The notes beneath the pieces were generated by a model. It ran no database searches. It saw only the letters and a program-made list of their open reading frames with translations, and was not told the DNA's origin. Of a stretch of DNA of 64,000 nucleotides, positions 24,983 to 35,492 are shown piece after piece. Numbering within the stretch: the stretch's first letter is position 1; the number at the start of each line of letters is the position of its first letter. A program made the position numbers and the translations under genes. The stretch comes from Thermohalobaculum sp964475765 (GTDB lineage Bacteria; Pseudomonadota; Alphaproteobacteria; Rhodobacterales; Rhodobacteraceae): assembly GCA_964475765.1 (NCBI GenBank), contig CAYYZH010000002.1:10975-74974 (forward strand). The letters are read 5' to 3'.

Positions 24983-25918
24983 ATGTACGAAGAGTTTTTC
25001 AAATTGCGGGTCAAACCGTTCCAGGTCAGTCCTGACCCGGCGTTCCTCTATTGGTCGGACAGCCACTCCATGGCGTTCACCATGCTGCGCTATGGGATAC
25101 TGAATTCCTCGCCCATCACCGTGATCACCGGCGAGGTTGGCGCGGGCAAGACGACGCTGCTCCGGCAACTTCTGCAGGAGTTCCCGAACGAGCTGGTCAC
25201 CGGGCTGATCTCGAACATCCAGCCGGGCCGGGGCGAGCTTCTGGAATGGATCCTGATGGCCTTCGACCAGCATTTCGACGGCAGCCATATCCACCGCTTC
25301 CAGCGCTTTCAGAACTTTGTCATCGACTGTTATGCCTCCGGCAAGCAGGTCGCGCTGATCATCGACGAGGCGCAGAATCTCGGGGTCGAGTATCTCGAGG
25401 AGCTGCGCATGCTCTCGAACATCAACTCGGATCGCGACCAGCTTTTGCAGATCATCCTCGTCGGCCAGCCCGAGCTGCGCGACATGCTGCACACGATGGA
25501 GCTGCGCCAGTTCGCTCAGCGGATCTCGTCGGACTTCCATCTCAGCGCGCTTGGCGAGGACGAGGTCCAGAAATACATCCAGCGCCGTCTGGCGGTGGCC
25601 GGCACCGAGCGCGAGATCTTCCCGCGCGCGACCTGCGATCTGATCTTTCACGCGACCGGCGGGGTGCCGCGGCTGATCAACGTGCTCTGCGATCTCTGCA
25701 TGGCCTACGGGTTCTCGGCCGAGCGCGATGTCATCGATGTCGACATCCTGCGCGAGCTGATGAGCGGCATGGAGCGCAACCGGGTCTTCAACCAGTTCGC
25801 CTCGCTGAACGGTCCGCCAAAACTGGTGCCGACCGGAGGCGCAGATGACGAGGACGACGATGGCCCGGATGCCGACGACATGGACGGTCCCCGCCAGCAG
25901 CGCTGGACGCCGTCATGA
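24983..25918 (+). CDS. ExeA-like AAA ATPase (PEP-CTERM/EPS locus type)
   Basis: 311 residues. MYEEFFKLRVKPFQVSPDP is the typical N-terminus of ExeA/GspA-like ATPases. Walker A is ITGEVGAGKTTLLRQLL, Walker B is VALIIDEAQNL, sensor 1 is IILVGQPELRDML, and GGVPRLINVLCD is sensor 2. An acidic tail (GADDEDDDGPDADDMD) ends the protein. Such ATPases are conserved in exosortase-linked EPS clusters, where they are thought to assist assembly of the secretion apparatus; no mechanism is proven. It lies 103 nt after the Wzz-like gene and 98 nt before the BY-kinase, probably in the same operon. Confidence 0.9.
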   Translation: MYEEFFKLRVKPFQVSPDPAFLYWSDSHSMAFTMLRYGILNSSPITVITGEVGAGKTTLLRQLLQEFPNELVTGLISNIQPGRGELLEWILMAFDQHFDGSHIHRFQRFQNFVIDCYASGKQVALIIDEAQNLGVEYLEELRMLSNINSDRDQLLQIILVGQPELRDMLHTMELRQFAQRISSDFHLSALGEDEVQKYIQRRLAVAGTEREIFPRATCDLIFHATGGVPRLINVLCDLCMAYGFSAERDVIDVDILRELMSGMERNRVFNQFASLNGPPKLVPTGGADDEDDDGPDADDMDGPRQQRWTPS

Positions 25919-26016
25919 GCGAGATGTGGCCTCGTTTTGTGCGATATGGTTGAACTGTGGTAAGATGATATCCCTGCCGGAGAGTGCATGTCAGGGCTTT
26001 GAGAAGGTAGAGTATT

Positions 26017-26895
26017 ATGGTTGAACGTCTGAAGATTGCCGTCGACAAGGCCCGCGCACAGCGCGCCATGACCCAGCGTGGATCCGTGCAGATGCCGCCG
26101 CCGGAATTTGACGGCGAAGCCGGCTCGCGCGGAGGCTTTCTTGGCACCGGTGCGCCGCTCGTCCAGGACGCCCCGCCGATGCTGTCGGCCTGGGAAGGTC
26201 TGGAGCAGGTCGAATTTGATCCGCGCCATCTCGAACGCAACCGGGTGATCACCAAGGACCGCAAGGAGCCCGCGCATATCGCCTTCGACGTGCTGCGCAC
26301 CCGCATCGTGCGTGCGTTTGCCAAGCATGGCTGGACCCGGTTGGGGATCACCTCGCCGACCCAGGGCTGCGGCAAGACCTTCACTTCGGTCAATCTGGCC
26401 TTCAGCCTGGCGCGCCAGCGCGACAGTCGTACCGTCCTGATGGACATGGACCTGCGTGCCCCGTCGGTCGCCCGGGTGCTGGGCGTCGAGGATGCCGACC
26501 GCATGGCGAATTTCCTGGCCGGTCAGGTGCCGACGCGGGAATATCTGCGCCGCTCCGAGGACAATCTCGCACTTGGGCTGAACACCGGGCGTATCGCTGA
26601 TCCCGGCGAGGTGATGCAGTCACCGCGCACGGCGGCGGCGCTTTCGGTGATGCTCGAGGAACTGGCCCCGGACATCGTGATCTACGATCTGCCGCCGATG
26701 TTGTCCTGCGATGACGTGCTGGGCTTTCTCGGCCAGCTCGACTGCGTGCTGATGGTCGTGGGCGGGGGAGAGACCAAGCCCGAAGAGGTCACCGAATGCG
26801 AGCGGCTTCTGGCGGACAACACCCATCTGCTCGGGGTGCTGCTGAACCGGGCCGAAGGCATCAATACCGAGCAATACAACTACGATTACGCCTGA
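26017..26895 (+). CDS. BY-kinase (CpsD/CapB-type tyrosine kinase)
   Basis: 292 residues. The nucleotide fold has Walker A TSPTQGCGKTFTSVNLA, Walker A' VLMDMDLRAPSVARVLG and Walker B IVIYDLPPMLSCDD. The C-terminus has only three clustered tyrosines (QYNYDYA), a short version of the usual autophosphorylation tail. A cytoplasmic partner of the Wzz-like protein, it cycles phosphorylation to regulate EPS polymerisation and export. The N-terminal 80 residues are polar and less conserved. The gene ends 18 nt before an assembly gap. Confidence 0.9.
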   Translation: MVERLKIAVDKARAQRAMTQRGSVQMPPPEFDGEAGSRGGFLGTGAPLVQDAPPMLSAWEGLEQVEFDPRHLERNRVITKDRKEPAHIAFDVLRTRIVRAFAKHGWTRLGITSPTQGCGKTFTSVNLAFSLARQRDSRTVLMDMDLRAPSVARVLGVEDADRMANFLAGQVPTREYLRRSEDNLALGLNTGRIADPGEVMQSPRTAAALSVMLEELAPDIVIYDLPPMLSCDDVLGFLGQLDCVLMVVGGGETKPEEVTECERLLADNTHLLGVLLNRAEGINTEQYNYDYA

Positions 26896-26913
26896 TTTCA
26901 GGGTCTGGTTTCT

Positions 26914-27013
26914 NNNNNNNNNNNNNNNNNNNNNNNNNNNNNNNNNNNNNNNNNNNNNNNNNNNNNNNNNNNNNNNNNNNNNNNNNNNNNNNNNNNNNNN
27001 NNNNNNNNNNNNN
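26914..27013. other. Assembly gap of 100 N (true gap)
   Basis: Exactly 100 N. Flanks do not overlap; the right edge begins within a short tandem repeat, which may explain the break. Confidence 0.95.
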
Positions 27014-27014
27014 C

Positions 27015-27047
27015 GGGAAAACCCCGAGAAAACCCCGAGAAAACCCC
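27015..27047. repeat. Three tandem 11-bp repeats
   Basis: GGGAAAACCCC followed by two exact copies of GAGAAAACCCC. It starts one base after the gap, so more copies may be missing. Confidence 0.8.
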
Positions 27048-27546
27048 TGGGATCAGCGCCCGAAGGCGCCTGTCGCGAACTATTTATGTTGCGACGCAAC
27101 ATAACCTATGGCTGTATTGTCTTATATTGGAGCGATCTATAATTGTATCGAAGTCCCCTGCGGGGTTTTCATCATTCAAAAAGCTTGTGGGGAATGCCTC
27201 TGCTTGACCAACATTTGACCTTATCTCTCGCCGGGTTCGTGGTATGACTTGATGCAGGGTTAGAAGCTGAATCAGGACTATGCGGATCGGGGCGGGCCGG
27301 GGTTTGTGGCCGAACGTTCCGTCAGACGGTCGGTGAGGCGCGATCAGGGTGGCACATGATGGGGGCTTTCGGACAGGCTCAAGGCCGCTAAGGCCACCTC
27401 TCCCGTGCTGCTCGGAAAAGGCGTTTCGGGTCGATAGGCTGATGATGCAGGGTACGCAGAAGGTCAAGTTCCGGCACGGCAGCGTGCGGCGTACCCGGCA
27501 AGTGATGGTATAGTGTTATGTTCGGTGCGATGGACCAGGTGGGAAA
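27048..27546. other. Long leader upstream of the polyketide synthase gene
   Basis: About 500 nt with no convincing gene; short frames here are not supported by start sites or family features. It is more AT-rich than the flanking genes, particularly 27080-27180, and contains the palindrome described separately. It probably holds the promoter of the polyketide synthase operon. Confidence 0.5.
27084..27104. promoter_or_regulatory. Perfect 21-bp operator-like palindrome
   Basis: TTATGTTGCG, a central A, and CGCAACATAA form 10-bp perfect arms. Single-centre palindromes of this size are typical of dimeric repressor or activator sites. It lies 440 nt before the polyketide synthase start; the regulator is unknown. 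Confidence 0.6.
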
Positions 27547-30500
27547 GTGAACCGGTCGGGTATGAGTACGGGTGACATCGCCATTGTTGGCATGGCCGCG
27601 CATCTGCCGGGTGCGGGCTCGACCCTGCAGTATTGGCAGAACCTCTGCGCCGGTGTCTCCTCGATCACCAAGCTTGACCGCGAAGAGCTGCTGGCCGCCG
27701 GTGAGGACCCGGCCCGTCTCGACCGCTCGGATTATGTGGCCGCCGCCGCGCCTCTGGATGGCATGGCCGCGTTCGATCCCGCCTTCTTCGGGTTCGGCCC
27801 CAAGGACGCGGCGATCCTTGATCCCCAGCACCGTCATTTCCTCGAGGTCGCCTGGGAGGCGTTCGAGGATGCCGGCCACGCGCCGGGGCGCAGTCTCGGC
27901 CCTGTCGGTGTCTATGCCGGCTGCGGCATGGGCAGCTATTTCTATTTCAACATCTGCTCGAACCCGGATCTCGTCGACGAGACCGGCATGTTCCTTCTGC
28001 GCCATACCGGCAATGACAAGGACTTCCTGGCGACCCGGGTCAGCCATATCTTCGACCTCACGGGGCCTGCGATCAACATCCAGACCGCGTGCTCGACCTC
28101 GCTGGTGGCAGTGCATTACGCGGTGCAGGCTCTGGCCCGCGGCGAGATCGATATGGCCGTCGCCGGTGGGGTCACCATCGAGTTGCCAGAGCGTCGCGGT
28201 TATCTCTACGAGGAAGGCGGCGTGCTGTCGCCGGATGGCGAATGCCATGCCTTTGACCACCGGGCCAAAGGCACGGTCTTCGGCTCGGGCGCGGGCGCGG
28301 TGGTGCTGCGCCGCCTCGAGGACGCGGTGGCCGATGGCGATCATATCTGGGCGGTGATCAAGGGTTCGGCCATCAACAATGACGGCGCGGGCAAGGCCAA
28401 CTATCTCGCGCCCAGCCTCGACGGGCAGGCCAATGCGGTGGCGGCTGCCATCAAGGACGCGGACGTTCCGGCGGACAGCATCGGCTATGTCGAGTGCCAC
28501 GGCACCGGCACCTATCTTGGCGATCCGATCGAGGTTGCGGCGCTGACCGAAGCCTTCCGCCGTACGACCGATGCGCGGGACTTCTGCCGCATCGGCTCGG
28601 TCAAGACGAATATCGGCCACCTCGATACGGCGGCAGGGGTGGCGAGCCTGATCAAGGCGGCGCTGGCCGTCCATCACGGCAAGATCCCGCCGAGCCTTGG
28701 ATACGAGAAACCCAACCCGGCGATCGAGTTCGAGACCAGCCCCTTCCGTGTCGCCGACACGCTTGCGGACTGGAAAGGGCAGGGGGACGGGCAAGGCCCG
28801 CGCCGGGCCGGCATCAACTCGCTGGGCGTCGGCGGCACCAATGCCCATGTGATCCTTGAGGAGCCGCCTGCACAGAAGGCCGGGGCCCTGTCCGACTGGC
28901 CCTTCCAGGTGCTCTGTCTTTCGGGGACCAGCCGCGCGGCGCTCGATGCGAACGCGGCGGCGCTGGCAGACCATCTCAGGGCCAACCCCGATCTCGATCT
29001 GGCAGATGTGGCCTATACGCTGAAGGAGGGCCGCACGGCCCATGCGTGGCGCCGGGTTCTGGTGGCCGAGACCGGTGCGGAGGCTGCCGATCTGATCGAG
29101 GCTGGCGATCCGCGCCGCATCTTCACCCACGAGGCGGTGGATGACGCGCCCAGCGATGTGCCGGAGGCAGTGTTCCTGTTCCCCGGCGGCGGTGCGCAAT
29201 ACGCGGGCATGGCGCGCGATCTCTATGAGACCGAGCCGGTCTTCCGCGACTGGATGGACAAGGGGCTGACAGCGCTCGAGGCGCATATCACCTATGACAT
29301 CCGTGCGCTTTGGTTGCCTGCAAAAGGCGAGGAAGAGGCGGCCGATGCCAAGCTCACCAAGCCCTCGGTGCAATTGCCGCTGATCGCCATTGTCGAATAT
29401 GCGCTGGCCAAGCTCTGGATGTCCTGGGGCGTGCAGCCCGCAGCTCTGGCCGGGCATTCCATGGGCGAGAACGTCGCCGCCTGTCTGGCGGGCGTGATGC
29501 GCTTTGAAGACATGGTCGGCCTCGTGCATCTGCGCGGCGCGCTCTTCGATACGATCGCGCCGGGCGGCATGATCTCGGTCGAGCTGTCGGCGGAGGCGCT
29601 GAAGCCCTATCTCGAGGCCGAAGATCTCGATCTCGCGGGGGTCAACGCGCCGGAGCTGTCGGTGGCCTCCGGTCCTGCGGCGGCGCTGGACCGTCTTGCC
29701 GACCGGCTCGAGAAGGACGGGATCGAATACCGGCGCATCGCCATCGACATCGCCGCCCATTCGCGGATGCTCGCACCAATTCTGGATCGCTTCCGGGCTT
29801 ATCTCGACGGGATTGATCTCAGCGCGCCGACCATTCCGGTCATTTCGAACCGCACCGGGCAGGCCCTGACGCCGGAGGAGGCGACCGATCCCGGCTACTG
29901 GACCGAGCACCTGCGCAACACCGTGCGCTTTGCCGATTGTGTCTCGACGCTGGCCGCCACGCCGGGGCGCATCTTCCTGGAATGCGGACCGGGCACGGCC
30001 CTGACCTCGCTGGTCAAGGCGCATGGCAAGGTGGCCCCGACGCGGGCGCTCAACGCGCTGCGCCATCCCGAAGATGCCATTGCCGATGACCGTTTCTTCC
30101 TCGCGACGCTGGGGCGGCTCTGGGCGCTTGGGCTCGAGGCGGACTGGTCTGCTGTCTGGGGCGAGGCGCAAAACGGGGTGCCCGCGCGGCGGCGTATGCC
30201 GCTGCCGACCTATGCCTTCCAGCGTCAGGATTACTTCATCGCGCCGGGCAAGTCCCGGGCCGATGCGGGGCTGGAGATCCAGCGCCATGACGACATCGCC
30301 GATTGGGGTTGGCGCCCGGCCTGGCTGCCTGCAGCCGCGGCCTGCGAGATCGATGCCGAAGAACAGCTCACGCGCAAACCGGGCCAGACCTGGCTGATCT
30401 TCATGGACCCGGCAGGGCTTGGCCAGCGGCTGGCGGCCCGCCTGAAAAGCGCGGGCCAGACCGTGGTCGAGGTCCATCAGGGCGACACCTTCGTGCAGCA

Positions 30501-33500
30501 CTCGCCCAAGCGCTATACGCTGGCGCCCGAGCGCGGGCGCGACGGCTATGATGCGCTGATCCAGGATCTGATCGCCCAGGGCATTGTGCCCAGCCGGATC
30601 GTCCATGGCTGGCTCGCCAATCGCAAGGAATGCTTCCGGGCGGGCTCGAGCTTCTTCCACTATGTGCAGGAAAGCGGGTTCTACAGTCTGATGTTCCTCG
30701 GTCAGGCGATCGGCGAGGCCGGGCTGCCCGGACCTATCGACATCACGGTGCTGACCGCGGGTGCAGTGCAAGTCCATGACGAGCCGCTGCCCTATCCGGA
30801 AAAGGCCGCGGCCCTTGGTCCGGTGCAGGTGATCCCGCGCGAGTTGCCCGGCGTGACCGTGCGATTGATCGATCTCGCCTGGCCCGAGCCCGGCGGCATG
30901 CCGGAATGGGCCGAGCGGATGCTGGGCCGTGAGCAGGCGATGCTGGACCGGATGGCAAATCAGATCCTCGAGGATCTTCTGGCCGAGCCCGGCAATGCAA
31001 TTGTCGCGCTGCGCGGGGAGCGTCGGTTCGAGCAGAGTTATCGCCGCTTGCCCCTGCCGGTGCCGGCGTCGGCGGAAACCGCGCCCGATCAGCTTGGCAT
31101 CCGTCCGGGCATGACCTGGTTCATCACCGGCGGCTTTGGCGGCATCGGGCTCAGCGTGGCCGAGGCGCTGGCCAAGGCGGGCCCTGTCAATCTGGCGCTT
31201 CTGGGGCGCTCTGACCTGCCGCCACGCAAGGACTGGCCGGACTATCTGCGCCGCTCCGGTGGGCAGACCCAGATCGCGCAGCGTATCCATGCGATCGAAA
31301 AGCTCGAGGAGTTGGGCGCCAAGGTGCTCTCGCCTGTGGCCGATGTCTGCAACAGCGCGGAAGTGGCCAGCGCTATCGAGGCAACCCGGGCCGAGTTCGG
31401 CACGATCGACGCGGTGATCCACGCGGCCGGGATGCTCGATGAAGGCCCGCTGATGACCAAGACCCAGGCGAGCGTCGAAGAAGTCTTTGCCTCCAAGATC
31501 CATGGCACCCAGGTGCTGGCCGATCTTTTCCCGGACGGCTCCATCGAGCAGATGGTGCTGTTTTCGTCGAGCTCGACCGCCAGCGCGCCAGCGGGTCAGA
31601 TCGACTATGTCGCGGCGAACCAGTACCTGAATGCTTTTGCCAGGTCGCGTCGCGGGGCCAAGACCCGGGTGCTGGCATTGAACTGGGGCATCTGGCGCGA
31701 TGTCGGCATGGCGACGCGCAGTGCCTCAGCCGTGGCGGCCCAGCCTGCGGTGCCGGTCAACCTGCCGCTGATCGCGGAAGCAACCAGCGATGCCGCGGGC
31801 AACCGGCTCTTTGAGACCCGGATCGGGCCTGAAAGCCACTGGGTGCTGAACGAGCACCGGCTGGCCGACGGCACCCCGACCCTGCCGGGCACGGCCTATC
31901 CGGAACTCGCGGCCGAGGCCCTGGCCGCAGAGCGCGCCAGCGGCACCTTCGAGATCCGCGATCTCTTCATCATGCGGCCCCTGACGGTGGCCGATGGTCG
32001 GGAGGAGACGCTGCGTCTGCGTCTGACTTCGTCTGATGAAGGCTATGTGTTCTCGGCCCAGAGCCCGGTCACGCTCGATGGGCGCGAAGGCTATCAGACC
32101 CATGCCCAGGGACGGCTTGCGCTCAGGGCCATGCCGCGGCCTTCGCCCATTCATCTCGGTGCCATTGCCGGGCGCTGTCCCAACATTCGCGCCGAGAACG
32201 AGGCTGCGGGTGTTTCCATGGCGCAGGAAGCGCATCTCGATTTCGGCCCGCGCTGGCGTGTGGTCAATGCGATGCGCTTTGGGTCGGGCGAGGGGCTGGC
32301 ACGGCTGTCGCTCCCGGAGAGCTTCCGCAGCGATCTGGCGGCGGGCTTCCAGCTGCACCCGGCGCTGATGGATATGGCCACGGGCTGGGCGATGGACCTG
32401 ATCCCGGGCTACGAAGCGCAGGCGCTTTGGGTGCCGGTTTTCTACCGCGCGCTCCGGGTCTATGCGCCGCTGCCGGGTGAGATCACGAGTTGGGTACGTC
32501 TGACCGAGGGCAGCACGGCCGAGGGCTTTGCCAGCTTCGACATCACCATCACCACGCTCGATGGGACGGTCTGTGCCGAGGCGGAGGGGTTCTCGATCCG
32601 CCGTCTTGCCGACATGCAGGCTTTGGGCGAAGTCGCGCCGCCGCGCCGCTCGGAGGTCGAGTTCCGCGATACAGCGGGAGCGGCAGGACCGGACACGCCG
32701 GTAGTCCGCCGGTTCCGCCAGATGCTGGCGCAGGGGATTGGCTCGGGCGAGGGTGCGCAGGCCTTCTTCCGCGCGTTAGCCGTGCATCAGGCGGATGGCC
32801 ATGCCGACCCGGTGGTCACGTCGCTTGATCTCGAAGACCTGATCCAGGCCGCGGACATGGCCGAGGCTGAGGCCGATACCCCGGCAGGACGCGCCGGGAG
32901 GCCCGAGACCGGTGCCGATTACCGCGCGCCGGAGACCGATATCGAGCGCACGCTGGCGGGCTTCTGGGAAGAACTGCTCGGCATCGACGGGATCGGCGTT
33001 GACGACAGCTTCTTTGATCTGGGCGGGCACTCGCTGATCGCGGTGCGTCTCTTCGCCCGGATCCGCAAGACCTACAATGTCGATCTGCCGATCTCGGCGC
33101 TGTTCGAGGCACCGACGATCGCCACCTCGGCAGAGACCATCGCGGCCCATGTCGGCCCGCGCAGCGAGACCAACACCGGCACGGAACCCGCCGAAGAGAC
33201 CCGGACCCCGGCGCGGCGCTTCACCCATCTCGTGCCGATGCATGAGGGGCNNNNNNNNNNNNNNNNNNNNNNNNNNNNNNNNNNNNNNNNNNNNNNNNNN
33301 NNNNNNNNNNNNNNNNNNNNNNNNNNNNNNNNNNNNNNNNNNNNNNNNNNGAGACCCGGACCCCGGCGCGGCGCTTCACCCATCTCGTGCCGATGCATGA
33401 GGGGCAGGGCGGGGCTGAGAACCCGATCTTCCTGGTCGCGGGCATGTTCGGCAACGTGCTGAATCTGCGCCATCTTGCGCATCTGATGGGGTCCGACCGG

Positions 33501-34259
33501 CGCTTCTATGGCCTGCAGGCGCGCGGGCTCTATGGCGGGGACATGCCCCATACGCGCTTCGAGGAGGCGGCCGCCGATTACATCGCCGAGTTGCGTCAGG
33601 TGCAGCCTGAAGGACCCTACATTCTGGGCGGCTTTTCGGGGGGCGGTCTGATCGCCTGGGAGATGGCGCACCAGTTGACGCGCGCCGGCGAGGAGGTTGC
33701 GCATGTGGCGCTTCTGGATACGCCGATGCCGGTACGGCCCTACCTCTCGAAACGTGACAAGCTGATCATTCACCGTCAGGAACTGATGGCGGAAGGCCCG
33801 CGCTATCTCTTCCGCTGGGCGCGCGACCGCGTCCAGTGGGAGATCGACAAGATCCTGCGCAAACTGGCCCCGCCGCCCGAGGTGACCCAGGCGGCCGAGT
33901 TCCACAACGACACGATCGAGGCGGCTTTCATGACCTCGTCACATGCCTATAAGCTGGCACCCTGGGACGGGTCCGTGACGCTGTTCCGCCCGCCGCTGCC
34001 GAAACGCTGGCAGGTCTCGGAAGGGAAATGGGTCAGCCCCGAGCTGCGGTATATCACCGAGGACAATGGCTGGGCGGAGTGGGCGCCCGGGCTCGACGTG
34101 GTCGAGGTCAGCGGTGATCACGACTCGATGGTGCTCGAGCCCCATGTTCGGGTGCTGGCCCGCGCCATGCGCCGGGTGATCGAGGCCGCCGAAGCGCGCC
34201 AGCGCAAGCCCGGCCAGACAGGTCCCGAACTGGTCGTCATCTCAACCGCGGCGGAATGA
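27547..34259 (+). CDS. Type I polyketide synthase KS-AT-KR-DH-ACP-TE (interrupted by an artefactual gap)
   Basis: Collapsing the 55-bp duplication around the N run (drop 33251-33405) gives one frame of 2186 codons. Domains by residue: KS about 10-440 with C182 (TACSTS), ECHGTGT and KTNIGHLD; AT about 540-840 with S638 (GHSMGE); KR about 1190-1400 with TGGFGGIG and Y1354; DH about 1430-1690 with H1437 (EHRLADGTPTLPG); ACP with S1829 (LGGHSL); TE about 1910-2160 with S1979 (GFSGGG), LLDTP and GDHDSMV. KR before DH is unlike the usual modular order and recalls PUFA synthases. It probably makes a short reduced acyl chain, possibly to decorate EPS or lipid. A GT2 gene starts 1 nt later. Confidence 0.9.
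33251..33350. other. Artefactual assembly gap flanked by 55-bp duplicate
   Basis: 100 N between 33196-33250 and 33351-33405, which are identical over all 55 bp. This is a typical contig-end k-mer overlap. Removing N plus one copy restores the polyketide synthase frame exactly. Confidence 0.95.
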
Positions 34260-34260
34260 C

Positions 34261-35316
34261 ATGAACGCCTCCGTCTCCGATCCCGCCGGGACGGCGCGGG
34301 TGCTGACCGTCGTGCTGAACTACCGCACGTCCGATCTCGCGTTGCGCGCGGCAGGCGCGGCCCTTGTCGCCATGGACGGGATCGATGGCGAACTGATCCT
34401 CGTTGACAATGACAGCGGCGATGGCTCCTTCGAGGCGCTGGAGGCCGGGGTCGCGGAACGCCGCGCGCAAGATCCAGCCTGGGCTCGGGTCCGGGTGCTG
34501 CAGACTGGCAGAAACGGTGGTTTCGGCGCGGGCAACAATGCCGGCATCGCGGCGGGCCTCAGCGACGGTAGCGCGCCGGATTACATCTATATCCTCAACC
34601 CCGATGCCGAGCCCGAAGCGGAGGCGATCCGCACGCTGCTCGATCATCTCGAGGCCAACCCCCGGACCGGGATCGGGGGCAGCTATATCTATGGCGGAAC
34701 GCACCCCGAAGGGGAGGCTGACCGCGATGCGGTACCGTCGAGCTGGTCCGAACCTGTGGGAGAGGCACACAGCACGGCATTCCGGTTCCCCTCGATCTGG
34801 TCGGAGATCGAGACCTCGGTGAAATTCGGGCCGCTCAGCCGGCTCCTGAAGCGTTATGTCGTGGCGCTCGAGGTTCCCGGCGAGACCATCAATGTCGACT
34901 GGGTCGCGGGCGCGAGCCTCCTGCTGCGCCAGACGATGCTCGATGAGATCGGCGGGTTCGACGAGACGTTCTTTCTCTATTTCGAGGAAACCGATCTTTG
35001 CCTGCGGGCAAACCGTGCGGGGTGGGCTGCGACCTATGTGCACGAAAGCCGGGTCAGCCATATCGGTTCGGTCTCGACGGGGATGAAGGACTGGACCCGG
35101 GTGCCGGGCTATTGGTTCGACTCGCGCTGGTACTATTTCTCGAAAAACCACGGGCGTCTTTATGCCGGGGCTGCCACGGTGCTCCATGCCCTTGGTGCGA
35201 CCCTCTGGCGGGTGCGGGGATGGGTCGATGCCAAGGCCCGGGCCGACGCCGGTCCGCGTCATTTCGTGCGCGATCTCATGTCCCATGCGCTGGGGTTTGG
35301 CATCCGGCAGGGCTGA
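34261..35316 (+). CDS. Glycosyltransferase family 2 (rhamnosyltransferase-like)
   Basis: 351 residues, starting 1 nt after the polyketide synthase stop, so tightly coupled to it. VLTVVLNYRTSDLALRAA and LILVDNDSGDGSFEAL form the nucleotide-binding part, YIYILNPDAEPEAEA holds the NPD metal motif, and WVAGASLLLRQTMLDEIGGF with FFLYFEETDLCLRANRAGW is the acceptor region. It shares this architecture with the first gene of the window. The coupling to a polyketide synthase with a thioesterase suggests both act on the same glycan or glycolipid; that is inference. Confidence 0.9.
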   Translation: MNASVSDPAGTARVLTVVLNYRTSDLALRAAGAALVAMDGIDGELILVDNDSGDGSFEALEAGVAERRAQDPAWARVRVLQTGRNGGFGAGNNAGIAAGLSDGSAPDYIYILNPDAEPEAEAIRTLLDHLEANPRTGIGGSYIYGGTHPEGEADRDAVPSSWSEPVGEAHSTAFRFPSIWSEIETSVKFGPLSRLLKRYVVALEVPGETINVDWVAGASLLLRQTMLDEIGGFDETFFLYFEETDLCLRANRAGWAATYVHESRVSHIGSVSTGMKDWTRVPGYWFDSRWYYFSKNHGRLYAGAATVLHALGATLWRVRGWVDAKARADAGPRHFVRDLMSHALGFGIRQG

Positions 35317-35492
35317 GAGGCCGCTCACGCCGCCGTGTTGTATCGGCCGGATCTGCCGCCAAACGGTTGCAATTAGGCTTTATTCATAAGAGTCCTGACG
35401 TGATGTGGACATGTGGCGCGTCCGGGGTATGTGGGGAGGAGCGCCAGGCCATTGGGCAATGGCCTGCACGGGATGTGTCGAGGAGGCGTTGG

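Noticed and set aside
27388..31503. A 1371-codon open frame on the minus strand opposite the polyketide synthase
   Set aside because: Composition-driven shadow in GC-rich DNA; no family motifs, and the plus strand carries complete KS/AT/KR catalytic signatures.
33196..33405. 55-bp direct repeats as biological target-site or tandem duplication
   Set aside because: The same length (55 bp) recurs at an unrelated gap and each lies exactly at contig ends with 100 N, so it is an assembly overlap.
35317..35492. Extended N-terminus for the TPR lipoprotein from 34998
   Set aside because: It would overlap the GT2 gene; the AGGAGG site and lipoprotein signal peptide fix the start at 35493.
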